Part shown: positions 1 through 7,926 of the stretch, piece by piece
Position numbering within the stretch: position 1 is the first letter of the stretch
Layout of the letters: each line of letters starts with the position of its first letter
Assembly (NCBI RefSeq): GCF_000737195.2
Contig: NZ_JALM01000046.1
Location: 3,381-40,559, forward strand
DNA from: Sciscionella sediminilitoris
Lineage (GTDB): Bacteria; Actinomycetota; Actinomycetes; Mycobacteriales; Pseudonocardiaceae
Length of the DNA: 37,179 nucleotides
Direction of reading: 5' to 3'
Position numbers and translations under genes: made by a program
Notes under the pieces: model-generated
What the model saw: only the letters and a program-made list of their open reading frames with translations
Told to the model about the DNA's origin: nothing
Databases searched by the model: none

Positions 1-10
1 AACCACGCAC
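1..10. repeat. Partial copy of dispersed hairpin, cut by window start
   Basis: The window opens with AACCACGCAC, the last ten bases of the right arm of the dispersed hairpin family (GTGCGTGG variant, as at 33423-33462). The gene it would terminate lies outside the window. The remaining bases up to the first coding region show no further recognisable site. Confidence 0.75.
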
Positions 11-158
11 AAGGGGTCTGCCCACGCCGGCCTTCGAGTGGATGCGGGTGCGACGAATTGGCAGGTCAACGTAGGATGCGGGAAGGATCATTCGGACACG
101 ATGGCCAGCAGAGGGCGGCTTTCGCGATCCATCGCCGGTGCGAAGGGGGTGCGGGCGC

Positions 159-833
159 GTGTTCGAGATGCTGAACCATCTCACCGAGGTCGTCGCGCAC
201 TCGATCGACTCTCCGTGGTTGTGGCTGATCGTGTTCTTCATGGCCGGGCTCGACGCGCTCGTGCCGTTCATGCCGAGCGAGGCCACCGTGATCGCGGTCG
301 CCGTACTGCTCGATGGTCACCCGCTGAAGCTGCTCATCCTCGCGGTCGTCGCGGCGGCCGGGGCGATGCTCGGTGACACGGTCGGTTACGTCATCGGGCG
401 CGGACCGGGCGCCGCGATCCTGCACCGCCTGCAGCGCAGGGACGGGGGCAAGGAGTTCTACGACTGGGTCCAGCGCATGGTGCGCCGCTATGCCACCGCG
501 ATGATCATCGCCTGCCGTTATCTGCCCGGTGGCCGGGTCGCGACCGCGCTGGCCACGGGCGGGATGCGATTCCCGCTCGCCCGGTTCCTCTATCTCGACG
601 CGATCGGCTGCTCGATCTGGGCGGTCCAGGCCGGGCTCGTCGGCTGGATCGGCGGTTCCGCCTTCGAGAACCAGCCCTTCTACGGGCTGCTGCTCGCCTT
701 CGGGATCGTGCTGTGCATCCTCGGCGTGATCGAGATCGCCCGCCGCTGGCTGGCCAAGTCCAAAAAGCTCGACGTACACGAGGATGCCCCGGGTGAGCTC
801 GGCTCCTCCGGAACCGCATCAAGGATGTCATGA
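159..833 (+). CDS. DedA/SNARE-associated family integral membrane protein
   Basis: A protein of about 224 residues with the layout of bacterial DedA proteins, proposed in other bacteria to move lipid carriers or support membrane homeostasis. It has several hydrophobic segments, an early PFMPSE motif after the first one, a central GDTVGY segment, and the family-typical CRYLPGGR stretch followed by a small-residue helix. The GTG at 159 is preferred because AAGGGGG lies about nine bases upstream; an in-frame GTG at 138 and an ATG at 168 are alternatives. The stop overlaps the next gene's ATG (ATGA), so translational coupling with the acetyltransferase is likely. The substrate cannot be told from the sequence. 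Confidence 0.88.
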   Translation: MFEMLNHLTEVVAHSIDSPWLWLIVFFMAGLDALVPFMPSEATVIAVAVLLDGHPLKLLILAVVAAAGAMLGDTVGYVIGRGPGAAILHRLQRRDGGKEFYDWVQRMVRRYATAMIIACRYLPGGRVATALATGGMRFPLARFLYLDAIGCSIWAVQAGLVGWIGGSAFENQPFYGLLLAFGIVLCILGVIEIARRWLAKSKKLDVHEDAPGELGSSGTASRMS

Positions 834-1309
834 CCGTTCGGCTCGCCACTTCCGAAGAACTGCGCGCCCTCCCGGAGCTGGAGGCCGCCTCCGACAAACT
901 GTTCGCCGAGATCGGCTGGGGTCCCCTGCCCCCGCCCGGTGACCTCGAGGAACTGCGCGCCGCCGACTGGGTGCACGTCACCGGGCAGCCCCCGGTCGGG
1001 TTCGCGCGCGTCGAGGAAGTGGACGGGCACGCGCACCTCGAACAGCTCGCCGTGCACCCCGATCACGGGCGCCGGGGCCACGGCGGGGCACTCGTCGAGG
1101 CCGCGTTCACGCACGCCGTCGAGCAGGGGTACACCGCGATGACCCTGATCACCTACGCCGAGATCCCGTGGAACCAGCCCTTCTACGCCAAGCACGGGTT
1201 CACCGAACTGACCGAGCTCACCCCGGGCCTCGAGGAACTGCGCGAGCACGAGCGCGCACTCGGCCTGGACGCGCTCGGCACCCGCGTAGTACTTCGCCGC
1301 ATGGCCTGA
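830..1309 (+). CDS. GNAT family N-acetyltransferase
   Basis: A single-domain GNAT protein of 159 residues. Motif A, which binds the acetyl-CoA pyrophosphate, is visible as LAVHPDHGRRGHGGAL near residues 73-88, followed by a helix and the C-terminal WNQPFYAKHGF segment typical of motif B. The acceptor substrate is unknown. Its ATG overlaps the DedA stop codon by four bases, so the two genes form one transcription unit. The stop codon opens the block TGACCTGGTCAAACGGG, which leads into the hairpin at 1329-1368. Confidence 0.9.
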   Translation: MTVRLATSEELRALPELEAASDKLFAEIGWGPLPPPGDLEELRAADWVHVTGQPPVGFARVEEVDGHAHLEQLAVHPDHGRRGHGGALVEAAFTHAVEQGYTAMTLITYAEIPWNQPFYAKHGFTELTELTPGLEELREHERALGLDALGTRVVLRRMA

Positions 1310-1328
1310 CCTGGTCAAACGGGTGCTT

Positions 1329-1368
1329 GTGAGTGGTTGTGTTGGTTCTAACCAACACAACCACTCAC
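1329..1368. terminator. Dispersed hairpin copy 1, perfect 19-bp stem, bidirectional
   Basis: Left arm GTGAGTGGTTGTGTTGGTT (1329-1347), two-base loop CT, perfectly complementary right arm (1350-1368). It lies between the convergent acetyltransferase and efflux genes and could end transcripts from both sides. There is no U tract. The TGA stop of the minus-strand efflux gene (1365-1367) is inside the stem. Calling it a terminator is inferred from position and stability. Confidence 0.8.
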
Positions 1369-2858
1369 GACCGATGCAGGCGCTGGTGGCGCAGGAGGAA
1401 CCACGCGGCGACCGCGGTGCCGAGCACGAGGAGAGCGCCGAGCCCGGCGGCGACCTGCAGCCCACTCAGGAAGGCGGACCGTGCGGCCTCGAGCAGGGCG
1501 TACCCGGTGCGCTCCGGCAGCTGGCCGACCACGGTGATCGCGTTGCCGAGTGAACTGTGCGCGCTGTCCGCGAGCTGCCTGGGTACCCCACTCGGGGTGG
1601 GAAACCCGCGGTAGATACCGGAAAGCGCCGAACCGAGCAGCGCGATACCGAACGCGCCACCGAGTTCGTAGGCCGTCTCGGACACCGCGGACGCGGCGCC
1701 CGCCTGCTCGGTGGGCACGCTGGACAGGATGACGTCCGCGGTGACCGTGAAGGCCAGCCCGGCACCCGCACCCAGGATGAATAGCTGAACGCCGATAAAC
1801 AGCACGGAGGTGTCCTCCGCGAACAGGCTCATCCCGCCGAGCGCGAGCCCGAGCAGCACGAGTCCGCCCGCCACGATGACGCGTACTCCGGACCGGCGCG
1901 CGAGCTGCCCCGCGATCAGGCCGGTGATGATCGCCCCCACGGTCACCGGCAGTTCGATGAGCCCGGCCTGCAGCGGACTCCGGCCCTGGACCATCTGCAG
2001 GTACTGGGAAAGGAAGAACACGGTCCCGGCGAGCCCGAGGATGCTGAACAGGTCCGCGAGCACGGCCCCGGTGAACCCACGGTTGGCGAACAACCGGACG
2101 TTGAGCAGTGGATTCGGCAGTCGCAGCTGCCTGCGCACGAACCAGAAGAGCCCGCCGATCCCGAGGACCGCCGCGATCAGCACATCGAGGCGCGCGCCGA
2201 ACTGGGCGGCCTCCTTGATCGCGTAGACCACCCCGACGAGGCCGATCATGGACAGCGCGACGCTGCCCGGATCCAGCCGCGCCGGATTCGGGTTCCGTGA
2301 TTCCGGGAGCAGCTTCATCGCCAGCGGGACCACGAGCACCATCACCGGCAGGTTGATCAGGAAGACCGAACCCCACCAGAAGTGCTCGAGCAGCACCCCG
2401 CCGAGCAGCGGCCCGATGGCCATGCCCACCGAGGCCATCGCGCCCCATACGCCGATCGCGAAGCTGCGCTCTGCCGGATCGTCGAACAGGGTGCGCACCA
2501 TCGCGAGCGTGGCGGGCAGCAGGGCGGCGCCCGCGACGCCGAGCAGGGCGCGCGCGAGGATGAGCAGTTCCGGGCTTGTCGCATAGGCGTTGAGCACCGA
2601 GATGAGCCCGAAACCGGCCGCGCCGATCAGCAGCATTCGCTTGCGGCCGAACCGATCCCCCACGCTGCCCATCGAGATCAGCAACCCGGCCATCACGAAC
2701 GAATAGACGTCGGCGATCCAGAGCAGCTGGGTGTTCGAGGGGTGCAGGTCCTCGCTGAGGAACGGGATCGCGAGCCCGAGCACGGTCGCATCGATCGTGA
2801 CGAGCAGTTCGGCGAGCACCACCACCGCGAGTGCGAACCACCGCATGGTCTTGCTCAT
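1365..2858 (-). CDS. MFS drug efflux transporter, DHA2 (14-TM) family
   Basis: A 497-residue major facilitator superfamily protein with the length and hydrophobic profile of the 14-helix DHA2 (EmrB/QacA-like) family of proton-coupled drug exporters. The first helix carries VTIDATVLGLAIP, a typical family signature. Motif A is GDRFGRKR in the loop between helices 2 and 3. The ATG at 2858 overlaps the stop codon of the upstream tetR gene (ATGA), so the two are translationally coupled and the regulator probably controls the pump. The protein ends in HRS, and its TGA lies inside the hairpin at 1329-1368. The exported compound is not predictable. Confidence 0.93.
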   Translation of the reverse strand: MSKTMRWFALAVVVLAELLVTIDATVLGLAIPFLSEDLHPSNTQLLWIADVYSFVMAGLLISMGSVGDRFGRKRMLLIGAAGFGLISVLNAYATSPELLILARALLGVAGAALLPATLAMVRTLFDDPAERSFAIGVWGAMASVGMAIGPLLGGVLLEHFWWGSVFLINLPVMVLVVPLAMKLLPESRNPNPARLDPGSVALSMIGLVGVVYAIKEAAQFGARLDVLIAAVLGIGGLFWFVRRQLRLPNPLLNVRLFANRGFTGAVLADLFSILGLAGTVFFLSQYLQMVQGRSPLQAGLIELPVTVGAIITGLIAGQLARRSGVRVIVAGGLVLLGLALGGMSLFAEDTSVLFIGVQLFILGAGAGLAFTVTADVILSSVPTEQAGAASAVSETAYELGGAFGIALLGSALSGIYRGFPTPSGVPRQLADSAHSSLGNAITVVGQLPERTGYALLEAARSAFLSGLQVAAGLGALLVLGTAVAAWFLLRHQRLHRS

Positions 2859-3397
2859 GGCTGCTCCCGTCGCGCGCCGTTGAGGAACAGGTCGAGGACC
2901 ATCGCCCGGTAGTCCTTGCTCGCGATGCGGCCGAACTGCGCGGACCACGCGGCCGCGGCGATCAGCGCGAGCAGGGCATCGGAGAGCCAGGTCGTGCTCA
3001 TGTCGATCCGGAACTCCCCGTCCGCCTGCCCGCGGTGGAACAGCGCCGCCAGCCGGTCCTCGAGTTGCTGCCAGCCCTCGGAGGGTTCCTCGAGGTACAG
3101 CTGGTCCTCGCTGAGCAGGAAGGACAGCAGTGGGGCCGTCGACTCCGTCTCCGCCACCACCCGGTGCAACGCTTCGGTGGCGGTGCCCTCGTCGAGCCGG
3201 GCGGCCTGGAACGCCCGCTCCGTTTCCGCGATGCCGAGCTCCTCGAGCGCCTTGATCAGCGTTTTCCGCCCCGCGAAGTACCGGTGCAGCGTCGCCCTGC
3301 TGATCCCGGCCGCCTTCGCGACCTCGTCCATCGTCGCGCCGTTGTTGCGGCTGAGCAGGGTGGCCGCCGCGCGCAGGATCGTTTCTCGACTCGACAT
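2855..3397 (-). CDS. TetR family regulator of the adjacent efflux gene
   Basis: A TetR-type repressor of 180 residues. The N-terminal helix-turn-helix reads TMDEVAKAAGISRATLHRYF (residues about 23-42), and the helical remainder would bind the effector. The ATG at 3397 follows a TATCAT -10 box by only six bases, so the transcript is probably leaderless. A GAGACA -35-like hexamer overlaps the 20-bp palindrome at 3416-3435, and a further half site (CATGAGACG) overlaps the start codon. This suggests autorepression of the tetR-efflux operon, relieved by a pump substrate. A longer in-frame start near 3424 would begin inside the operator and is less likely. Confidence 0.92.
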   Translation of the reverse strand: MSSRETILRAAATLLSRNNGATMDEVAKAAGISRATLHRYFAGRKTLIKALEELGIAETERAFQAARLDEGTATEALHRVVAETESTAPLLSFLLSEDQLYLEEPSEGWQQLEDRLAALFHRGQADGEFRIDMSTTWLSDALLALIAAAAWSAQFGRIASKDYRAMVLDLFLNGARREQP

Positions 3398-3415
3398 GAG
3401 ACGATGATAGCTCAC

Positions 3416-3435
3416 ATGAGACAAAAATGTCTCAT
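3416..3435. promoter_or_regulatory. TetR operator palindrome
   Basis: A perfect inverted repeat ATGAGACA-AAAA-TGTCTCAT. It overlaps the predicted -35 region of the minus-strand tetR-efflux promoter (GAGACA, 18-base spacer, TATCAT, then six bases to ATG). A related half site lies at 3395-3403. Position and symmetry fit an autoregulatory TetR operator. Confidence 0.8.
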
Positions 3436-3443
3436 CAAAGGTC

Positions 3444-3482
3444 GTGCGCGGAAATGTTGGTTAGAACCAACACAACCACGCA
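3444..3482 (-). terminator. Dispersed hairpin copy 2, downstream of dnaB
   Basis: In the dnaB direction the proximal arm is the conserved TGCGTGGTTGTGTTGGTT with loop CT. The distal arm is degenerate (AACCAACATTTCCGCGCAC). In RNA this leaves one U-U tandem mismatch and two G-U pairs, so a long stem still forms. It lies about 45 bases beyond the dnaB stop. The degenerate arm closely matches that of the copy at 29452-29493, defining a subtype. Confidence 0.68.
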
Positions 3483-3528
3483 AAACCCCATCGACCGACC
3501 CGGTTCGTGCAGGTCAGGAGTGGGTTGC

Positions 3529-4905
3529 TCAGCCCTGGGCGAGGTCGGTGAAGCGGGAGTAGTGCAGCTGGTGGGCGACCGTGATCGTGGGGGTCGGACC
3601 CGCACGGTGCTTACCGAGGATGAGGTCGGCCTCCCCGGCGCGTGGATCGTCGAGCTCGAACGCGTCGGGGCGGTGGATGAGCATGACGATGTCCGCGTCC
3701 TGCTCGAGGCTTCCGGACTCACGCAGGTCGGAGAGCATCGGCCGCTTGTCGGTGCGCTGTTCGGGCCCACGGTTGAGCTGGCTGATCGCGACCACGGGGA
3801 CCTCGAGCTCCTTGGCGACGAGCTTGAGCTGCCTGGAGAACTCGGAGACCTCTTGCTGGCGGGACTCGACCTTCTTCCCGGAGGTCATCAGCTGCATGTA
3901 GTCGACGACGATCAGGCGCAGTTCGTTGCGCTGTTTGAGCCGCCGTGCCTTGGCGCGGATCTCCATCATGGTCAGGTTCGGCGAGTCGTCGATGAACAGC
4001 GGGGCCTCGGAGATCTCGCTCATCTTGCGGGCCAGCCGCATCCAGTCGTCATCGGACATCTTGCCGGTGCGCATGTCCTGCAGCCGGATCTTGGCCTCGG
4101 CGGAGAGCAGGCGCATCACGATCTCGGTGCGGCTCATTTCCAGCGAGAAGATGACGCTCGCCTGCTGGTGATGGATCGAGCAGGACCGCGCGAAGTCCAG
4201 GCCCAGCGTGGACTTACCCACACCGGGACGGGCCGCGACGATGATCATCTGGCCGGGATGCAGGCCGTTGGTCACCTCGTCGAGATCGGCGAACCCGGTC
4301 GGCACCCCCTTGGAGATCCCACCTCGCGAGGCGATGGCGTCGATCTCGTCCATGGTGGGCTGGAGCAGTTCCTCGAGGATCACGTAGTCCTCGGCGGTTC
4401 GCCGCTCGGTGACGTCGTAGATGGCGGACTGGGCGCGGTCCACGATGTCGTCGACCTCGGCGCCGTCCCCACCGCCGTAACCGAGCTGCACGATCCGGGT
4501 ACCCGCCTCCACGAGCCTGCGCAGCGTGGACTTCTCGGCGACCAGCTGGGCGTAGTACCCGGCGTTCGCCGCGGTGGGCACGGTCGCGATCAGGGTGTGC
4601 AGATAGGGCGCGCCGCCGACCCGGGACAGCTCGCTGCGCCGCTCGAGTTCGGCGGCGACGGTGATCGCATCGGCCGGTTCCCCGCGCGAGTAGAGATCGA
4701 GGATGCAGTCGTAGACGGCCTCGTGCGCCGGGCGGTAGAAGTCGCCAGGGGTGAGCAGTTCGACGACATCGGCGATGGCGTCCTTGGAGAGCAGCATCCC
4801 GCCGAGCACCGACTGCTCGGCGGCCAGGTCCTGCGGCGGCTGCTTCTCGTACGCAGGCGGAGCCCCGGGTGCTTGTTGCGCTTCTCGCTCGTCAGCGACC
4901 GTCAC
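3529..4905 (-). CDS. dnaB: Replicative DNA helicase DnaB
   Basis: The hexameric 5'-3' helicase that unwinds DNA at the replication fork. The protein has 458 residues. The N-terminal primase-interaction domain begins with DLAAEQSVLGGMLLS (about 26-40). The RecA-like domain has Walker A ARPGVGKS (about 225-232), Walker B LIVVDYMQL (about 331-339) and the late ISQLNRGPEQR / SDLRESGSLEQDADIV motifs. Length is that of an intein-free DnaB; the mycobacterial intein is absent. The GTG at 4905 is preceded by GGAGGGA at good spacing. It follows the rpsF-rplI cluster on the same strand but is separated by a terminator and a long intergenic region, so it has its own promoter region. Confidence 0.97.
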   Translation of the reverse strand: MTVADEREAQQAPGAPPAYEKQPPQDLAAEQSVLGGMLLSKDAIADVVELLTPGDFYRPAHEAVYDCILDLYSRGEPADAITVAAELERRSELSRVGGAPYLHTLIATVPTAANAGYYAQLVAEKSTLRRLVEAGTRIVQLGYGGGDGAEVDDIVDRAQSAIYDVTERRTAEDYVILEELLQPTMDEIDAIASRGGISKGVPTGFADLDEVTNGLHPGQMIIVAARPGVGKSTLGLDFARSCSIHHQQASVIFSLEMSRTEIVMRLLSAEAKIRLQDMRTGKMSDDDWMRLARKMSEISEAPLFIDDSPNLTMMEIRAKARRLKQRNELRLIVVDYMQLMTSGKKVESRQQEVSEFSRQLKLVAKELEVPVVAISQLNRGPEQRTDKRPMLSDLRESGSLEQDADIVMLIHRPDAFELDDPRAGEADLILGKHRAGPTPTITVAHQLHYSRFTDLAQG

Positions 4906-5004
4906 CGCGACAGTCCCTCCATTCGCACATACGTTCGATGATACCGCAAAGGTGTGTCCCCTGCGGCGACGTTAGGTCCGCGCCACGGGCCGGGCAACTC
5001 ACCA

Positions 5005-5100
5005 TGGGGACAGTATTGGGGACAAGGCGTGGACCCGGTGGGGACAAGCTGGGACAGCATGTCGCCCAGAGGTGGACCCACTGGGGACAACCTGGGGACA
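5005..5100. repeat. Helically phased TGGGGACA array (DnaA-box-like) upstream of dnaB
   Basis: TGGGGACA occurs at 5005, 5017, 5039, 5082 and 5093, with TGGGACA at 5050, all in one orientation. Spacings are 12, 22, 11, 32 and 11 bases, that is, multiples of about one helical turn. TGGACC variants at 5030 and 5073 fall close to two of the skipped turns. TGGGGACAA is one base away from TGTGGACAA, the complement of the high-GC DnaA box TTGTCCACA. Confidence 0.75.
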
Positions 5101-5148
5101 GTGATGGGATACCTCATCATCCGTACAGGTCAGACCCTGTGGAGTAGT

Positions 5149-5157
5149 TGTGGACAA
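5149..5157 (-). promoter_or_regulatory. Perfect high-GC DnaA box
   Basis: TGTGGACAA on the plus strand is TTGTCCACA on the minus strand, the consensus DnaA box of high-GC actinomycetes. It follows the phased array. A weaker TGTGGAGTA lies 11 bases before it at 5138. Confidence 0.6.
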
Positions 5158-5224
5158 CTTTGGGGTCAATCGGTTCGGCGTGTCGCGCCGGGCGGGCCCT
5201 CGGCGTGTCGCGGGACCGGGCCGC

Positions 5225-5251
5225 GGACAGCAAAAGGTGGACAGCAAAAGG
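5225..5251. repeat. 13-bp tandem repeat after rplI
   Basis: GGACAGCAAAAGG occurs at 5225-5237 and again at 5239-5251, separated by one T. Read on the minus strand the repeat puts CCTTTTGCTGTCC directly after the rplI terminator stem, so the terminator's T tract is duplicated. Confidence 0.8.
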
Positions 5252-5281
5252 CCGTCCCGTCCGAGTTCGGACGGGACGGCC
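5250..5281 (-). terminator. Rho-independent terminator of the rpsF-rplI operon
   Basis: A perfect 15-bp stem (GGCCGTCCCGTCCGA, loop GT, exact complement) begins about 20 bases after the rplI stop. On the minus strand it is followed by TTTT and then a second TTTT 14 bases on. It is the only classical U-tailed terminator I see in the window. Confidence 0.9.
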
Positions 5282-5299
5282 CGGGAATGCTTGCGCGGA

Positions 5300-5764
5300 C
5301 TACTCCGCGTCCGCGGCACGCACCTGCAGCGCGAAGGTGACCTTGACCTTCGGGTGCAGGTTCGCGGTGACCGCGTGCTTGCCGGTGGTCTTGATGTGCC
5401 CACCGAGGTCGATCACCCGCTTGTCGAGCGTCGGCCCGCCGGCAGCCTTGAGCGCGTTGACCACATCGGCCGGGGTGACCGAGCCGAACAGTTTCTTGGA
5501 GCTCGGCGCGGTCTTCGCCATCAGGGCGATCACCGGGAGGCTCTCGATGCGCTGCTTGACCTCGTTGGCGTGGTCGAGGTCGCGGATGCGCCGCGCCTCC
5601 TGCGCCCTGCGGATGGTGTGCACCTGCCGCTCGGCGCCCTTGGTCGCCGTGATCGCGAGCGACCGCGGGAGCAGGTAGTTGCGCGCGTAGCCGTCCTTGA
5701 CCTCGACGATGTCGCCGGGGCCGCCGAGGTTGGCCACGTCTGCCGTGAGAATGATCTTCGCCAT
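5300..5764 (-). CDS. rplI: 50S ribosomal protein bL9
   Basis: A 154-residue large-subunit protein. The N-terminal 23S rRNA-binding domain starts with MAKIILTADVANLGGPGDIV and continues with the conserved DGYARNYLLPRSLA segment. A long connecting helix (about 50-75) leads to the C-terminal domain containing KLFGSVTPADV. Length and order fit bL9. The ATG at 5764 has AGGAAGGAG upstream; a longer reading frame extends into rpsR and is not supported. It is the last gene of the rpsF-ssb-rpsR-rplI operon. Confidence 0.97.
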   Translation of the reverse strand: MAKIILTADVANLGGPGDIVEVKDGYARNYLLPRSLAITATKGAERQVHTIRRAQEARRIRDLDHANEVKQRIESLPVIALMAKTAPSSKKLFGSVTPADVVNALKAAGGPTLDKRVIDLGGHIKTTGKHAVTANLHPKVKVTFALQVRAADAE

Positions 5765-5778
5765 GACGTGCTCCTTCC

Positions 5779-6018
5779 TCAGCGCGCGGTGGACGTGTAG
5801 GGCAGCAGCGCCATCTCGCGCGAGTTCTTCACCGCGACGGCGATGTCCCGCTGGTGCTGGCTGCAGTTGCCGGTGACCCGGCGCGCGCGGATCTTGCCGC
5901 GGTCCGAGATGTACTTGCGCAGCAGGTTGGTGTCTTTGTAGTCGATGGTGTGCGCGTTGCGGTCCCGGCAGAAGGCGCACACCTTCTTCTTCGGCTTGCG
6001 TACGGGTGGCTTGGCCAC
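5779..6018 (-). CDS. rpsR: 30S ribosomal protein bS18
   Basis: A 79-residue small-subunit protein that binds next to bS6 on the 16S rRNA platform. The sequence has the basic N-terminus, VCAFCRDR at about 13-20, [17 protein letters not shown] and the NCSQHQR segment. The CxxC pair plus the later Cys and His look like the zinc-ribbon-type bS18; some actinomycetes carry a second, cysteine-free paralogue elsewhere. The start is GTG at 6018. It lies between ssb and rplI with short gaps, as in most actinobacteria. Confidence 0.97.
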   Translation of the reverse strand: MAKPPVRKPKKKVCAFCRDRNAHTIDYKDTNLLRKYISDRGKIRARRVTGNCSQHQRDIAVAVKNSREMALLPYTSTAR

Positions 6019-6060
6019 GGTCTTTCTCCTACTTGCTCACGTGGAAATGGGACAGGTTGA

Positions 6061-6558
6061 TCAGAACGGCGGTTCGTCGGAGAATCCGCCGGTGCTCGCC
6101 GGTGGTGCGGAGCCCCACGGGTCGTCGGCGGGCGCGGACGGACCGGGCTGGCCGCCTCCGCCTCCACCACCGAAACCGCCGCCACCGGATCCACGGCTGA
6201 CCTTGTTCACCTTGGCGGTCGCGTACCGCAGCGAGGGGCCGACCTCGTCGACCTCCATCTCCACGACGGTGCGCTTCTCGCCCTCACGGGTGTCGAACGT
6301 GCGCTGGCGAAGGCGGCCCTGCACGACCACGCGCATACCCCTGGTCAGGGACTCGGCGACGTTTTCGGCTGCCTGGCGCCAGATGCTGCACCGCAGGAAC
6401 AGCGCCTCGCCGTCCTTCCACTCGCCACTGGCGCGGTCGAAGGTGCGCGGGGTCGACGCGACTGTGAAGCTCGCGACCGCGGCTCCCGACTGGGTGAACC
6501 GCAGGTCCGGGTCGGCGGTCAGGTTGCCGACAACGGTGATCACGGTCTCGCCAGCCAT
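6061..6558 (-). CDS. ssb: Single-stranded DNA-binding protein
   Basis: A 165-residue SSB that coats single-stranded DNA in replication, repair and recombination. The OB fold spans about residues 1-115 ([17 protein letters not shown] ... [18 protein letters not shown]). A Gly-rich, Pro-rich linker (about 118-155) follows, then the acidic tip SDEPPF that recruits partner proteins. Its ATG lies two bases after the rpsF stop, so translation is probably coupled. No frameshift or odd residue is seen. Confidence 0.97.
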   Translation of the reverse strand: MAGETVITVVGNLTADPDLRFTQSGAAVASFTVASTPRTFDRASGEWKDGEALFLRCSIWRQAAENVAESLTRGMRVVVQGRLRQRTFDTREGEKRTVVEMEVDEVGPSLRYATAKVNKVSRGSGGGGFGGGGGGGQPGPSAPADDPWGSAPPASTGGFSDEPPF

Positions 6559-6560
6559 GC

Positions 6561-6884
6561 TCAGTTCGCTTTCGCCGTCGCGGAACCGCGGGCACGCTGC
6601 GCGTCGCGGCGCAGCACCTTGGTACGGAGCACGGTCTCGGACAGCGAGAGCTGCCGGTCGAGCTCGTCGACGGTCGCCGGCTCGGCGTTCACGTCGACAA
6701 GGGCGTAGATGCCCTCGCTGTGCTTGGCGATCTCGTAGGAGAGCCTGCGACGGCCCCAGATGTCCACGTTCTCGACCGAGCCACCCCCGGTGCGGACCAC
6801 CTGCAGGTAGTTCTCGAGCGACGGAGCGACGTTGCGCTCGTCAAGGCTCGGATCGAGGATGATCATTACCTCGTAATGACGCAT
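6561..6884 (-). CDS. rpsF: 30S ribosomal protein bS6
   Basis: A 107-residue small-subunit protein, first gene of the rpsF-ssb-rpsR-rplI operon. It starts [19 protein letters not shown] and contains [21 protein letters not shown], both strongly conserved in bS6. The ATG at 6884 is chosen because homologues begin at this residue; an in-frame GTG at 6893 is too close to the AGGAGGTG ribosome-binding site. A hairpin in the leader (6915-6933) may take part in regulation by bS6:bS18. Confidence 0.96.
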   Translation of the reverse strand: MRHYEVMIILDPSLDERNVAPSLENYLQVVRTGGGSVENVDIWGRRRLSYEIAKHSEGIYALVDVNAEPATVDELDRQLSLSETVLRTKVLRRDAQRARGSATAKAN

Positions 6885-6914
6885 GAAGACCACTCACCTC
6901 CTCTGGACTTGGCG

Positions 6915-6933
6915 GTCACGGACGTTCCGTGAC
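6915..6933 (-). promoter_or_regulatory. Hairpin in the rpsF leader
   Basis: GTCACGGA and its complement TCCGTGAC flank a three-base loop, about 30 bases before the rpsF ATG and just before the ribosome-binding site. Many bacteria have an S6:S18-binding structure in this position, but I cannot match this one to the published consensus. It could also be a terminator for the upstream secreted-protein gene. Confidence 0.4.
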
Positions 6934-7003
6934 AGGAGGGTCAACCGGTCCAGGATACGGCAGCGGTTTCCGCAGGCGACGACGGGGCTCGACCGCCGAC
7001 TTC

Positions 7004-7906
7004 TCACAGTCGGCGCAGCGCCCAGGTGCGGACGAGCGCGGCGGACACTCCGGCCAGCGCGATGACCGCGATCAGCATCGGGATGCCGACCTTGCTCGAT
7101 TCGCCGTTCGGGTCCTGCGCGAGCGTGGTCGCCCGGCCTGCCTGGTGCACCGGGTTGTTCGCGGCGCTCTCCGGGCCGAGCTGGCCGGTGGCCGGGGCGT
7201 AGCCGGGCACGCCGTAGCGCTCCCCGGGAGGAGCGGCGAGCGAGTCCGGGGTGCCGTAGCGGGCCGAGGGCGGCGCGGACATGGCCGGGATGGCCCCGGA
7301 GCCGTATCGCGCCTGCGGCGGCTGCGCGGTTCCGCTGACCCCGCCGGGCGCGGTCGGTGTGCCGCTCGCGGTGCTCGGCGCCTGCGACTGGGTGGCTGGG
7401 TGCGAGGGCTGAGGTGCCTGCGAGGACGGCTGCTGCGGTGGCTTGTAGTCCACGGCGGCCGCGGTGAACCCGCAGGTGCCGGTGAGCTCCTTCTCGATGG
7501 CGGCCATCGCGGTCTTCTTGTCGGCGCCGAGTCCGTTCGGGTCGAAGAGCTTCTCCGCTGGATAGGCCTTGGCGACCGCGGCGGCGATGGTGTTGCCGGA
7601 TATCGGAGTGGAGGCCTTGTTCGGCATGCCGGTGAGGGCGATGCTCGGGATCGCTTTGAGTTTGTCGCTGACCCGCTTCGGATCGGTGAACCACACGCCC
7701 GAGTTCTTGACAGCTTGGGCGGCCTGTCCCGCTACGGCCGAGCCGGCGATCGAGACGGTGTCACCGATGTGCACGGGAAGCTGTCCGGTGCACGATGACT
7801 CGGTCACGGTCGCGGCGGACGCGCTTCCGGCGCCGAGCACGGTCGTGGTGCCGACAATGGCGGCCATGGTCGCGAGTCCCGCGGTTCTACGGAGACCTTT
7901 CCTCAA
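7004..7906 (-). CDS. Secreted Pro-rich protein with C-terminal membrane anchor (paralogue A)
   Basis: Function not recognised. The 300-residue product has a signal peptide (positively charged start RKGLRRTAGLATMAAIVG, cleavage likely after ASA). A domain of about 130 residues with two cysteines follows (ESSCTGQ and GTCGFTA), then a long Pro/Gln/Ser linker. The linker has three RYG units (ARYGSGA, ARYGTPD, ERYGVPG). It ends with a hydrophobic helix IPMLIAVIALAGVSAALV and a short basic tail, so the protein is probably exported and anchored with its bulk outside. It is a paralogue of the upstream gene at 7927-8919. A TTG at 7906 is chosen because GAAGGGG sits eight bases upstream; GTG at 7915 is the alternative. 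Confidence 0.78.
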   Translation of the reverse strand: MRKGLRRTAGLATMAAIVGTTTVLGAGSASAATVTESSCTGQLPVHIGDTVSIAGSAVAGQAAQAVKNSGVWFTDPKRVSDKLKAIPSIALTGMPNKASTPISGNTIAAAVAKAYPAEKLFDPNGLGADKKTAMAAIEKELTGTCGFTAAAVDYKPPQQPSSQAPQPSHPATQSQAPSTASGTPTAPGGVSGTAQPPQARYGSGAIPAMSAPPSARYGTPDSLAAPPGERYGVPGYAPATGQLGPESAANNPVHQAGRATTLAQDPNGESSKVGIPMLIAVIALAGVSAALVRTWALRRL

Positions 7907-7926
7907 CCCGGTCACCCCTTCACTGT

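Larger units (their letters stand above)
4906..5299. other. 394-bp intergenic region between rplI and dnaB
   Basis: No convincing gene is seen here. The rplI-proximal part holds the operon terminator (5250-5281) and a 13-bp tandem repeat (5225-5251). The dnaB-proximal part holds six TGGG(G)ACA units and a perfect DnaA-type box. The dnaB promoter must lie here; I do not recognise its -10 and -35 elements with confidence. Confidence 0.8.

Noticed and set aside
1348-2841. Alternative frame of 497 codons overlapping the efflux gene on the same strand
   Set aside because: It is Arg/Gly/Ala-rich without hydrophobic helices or motifs, while the chosen frame has full MFS features and an ATGA overlap with tetR.
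3529-4905. Intein in dnaB, as found in mycobacteria
   Set aside because: The protein is 458 residues with uninterrupted helicase motifs.
5005-5157. Chromosomal origin of replication
   Set aside because: dnaA and dnaN are absent and no AT-rich unwinding stretch is present. An accessory DnaA-binding region is the more modest reading.
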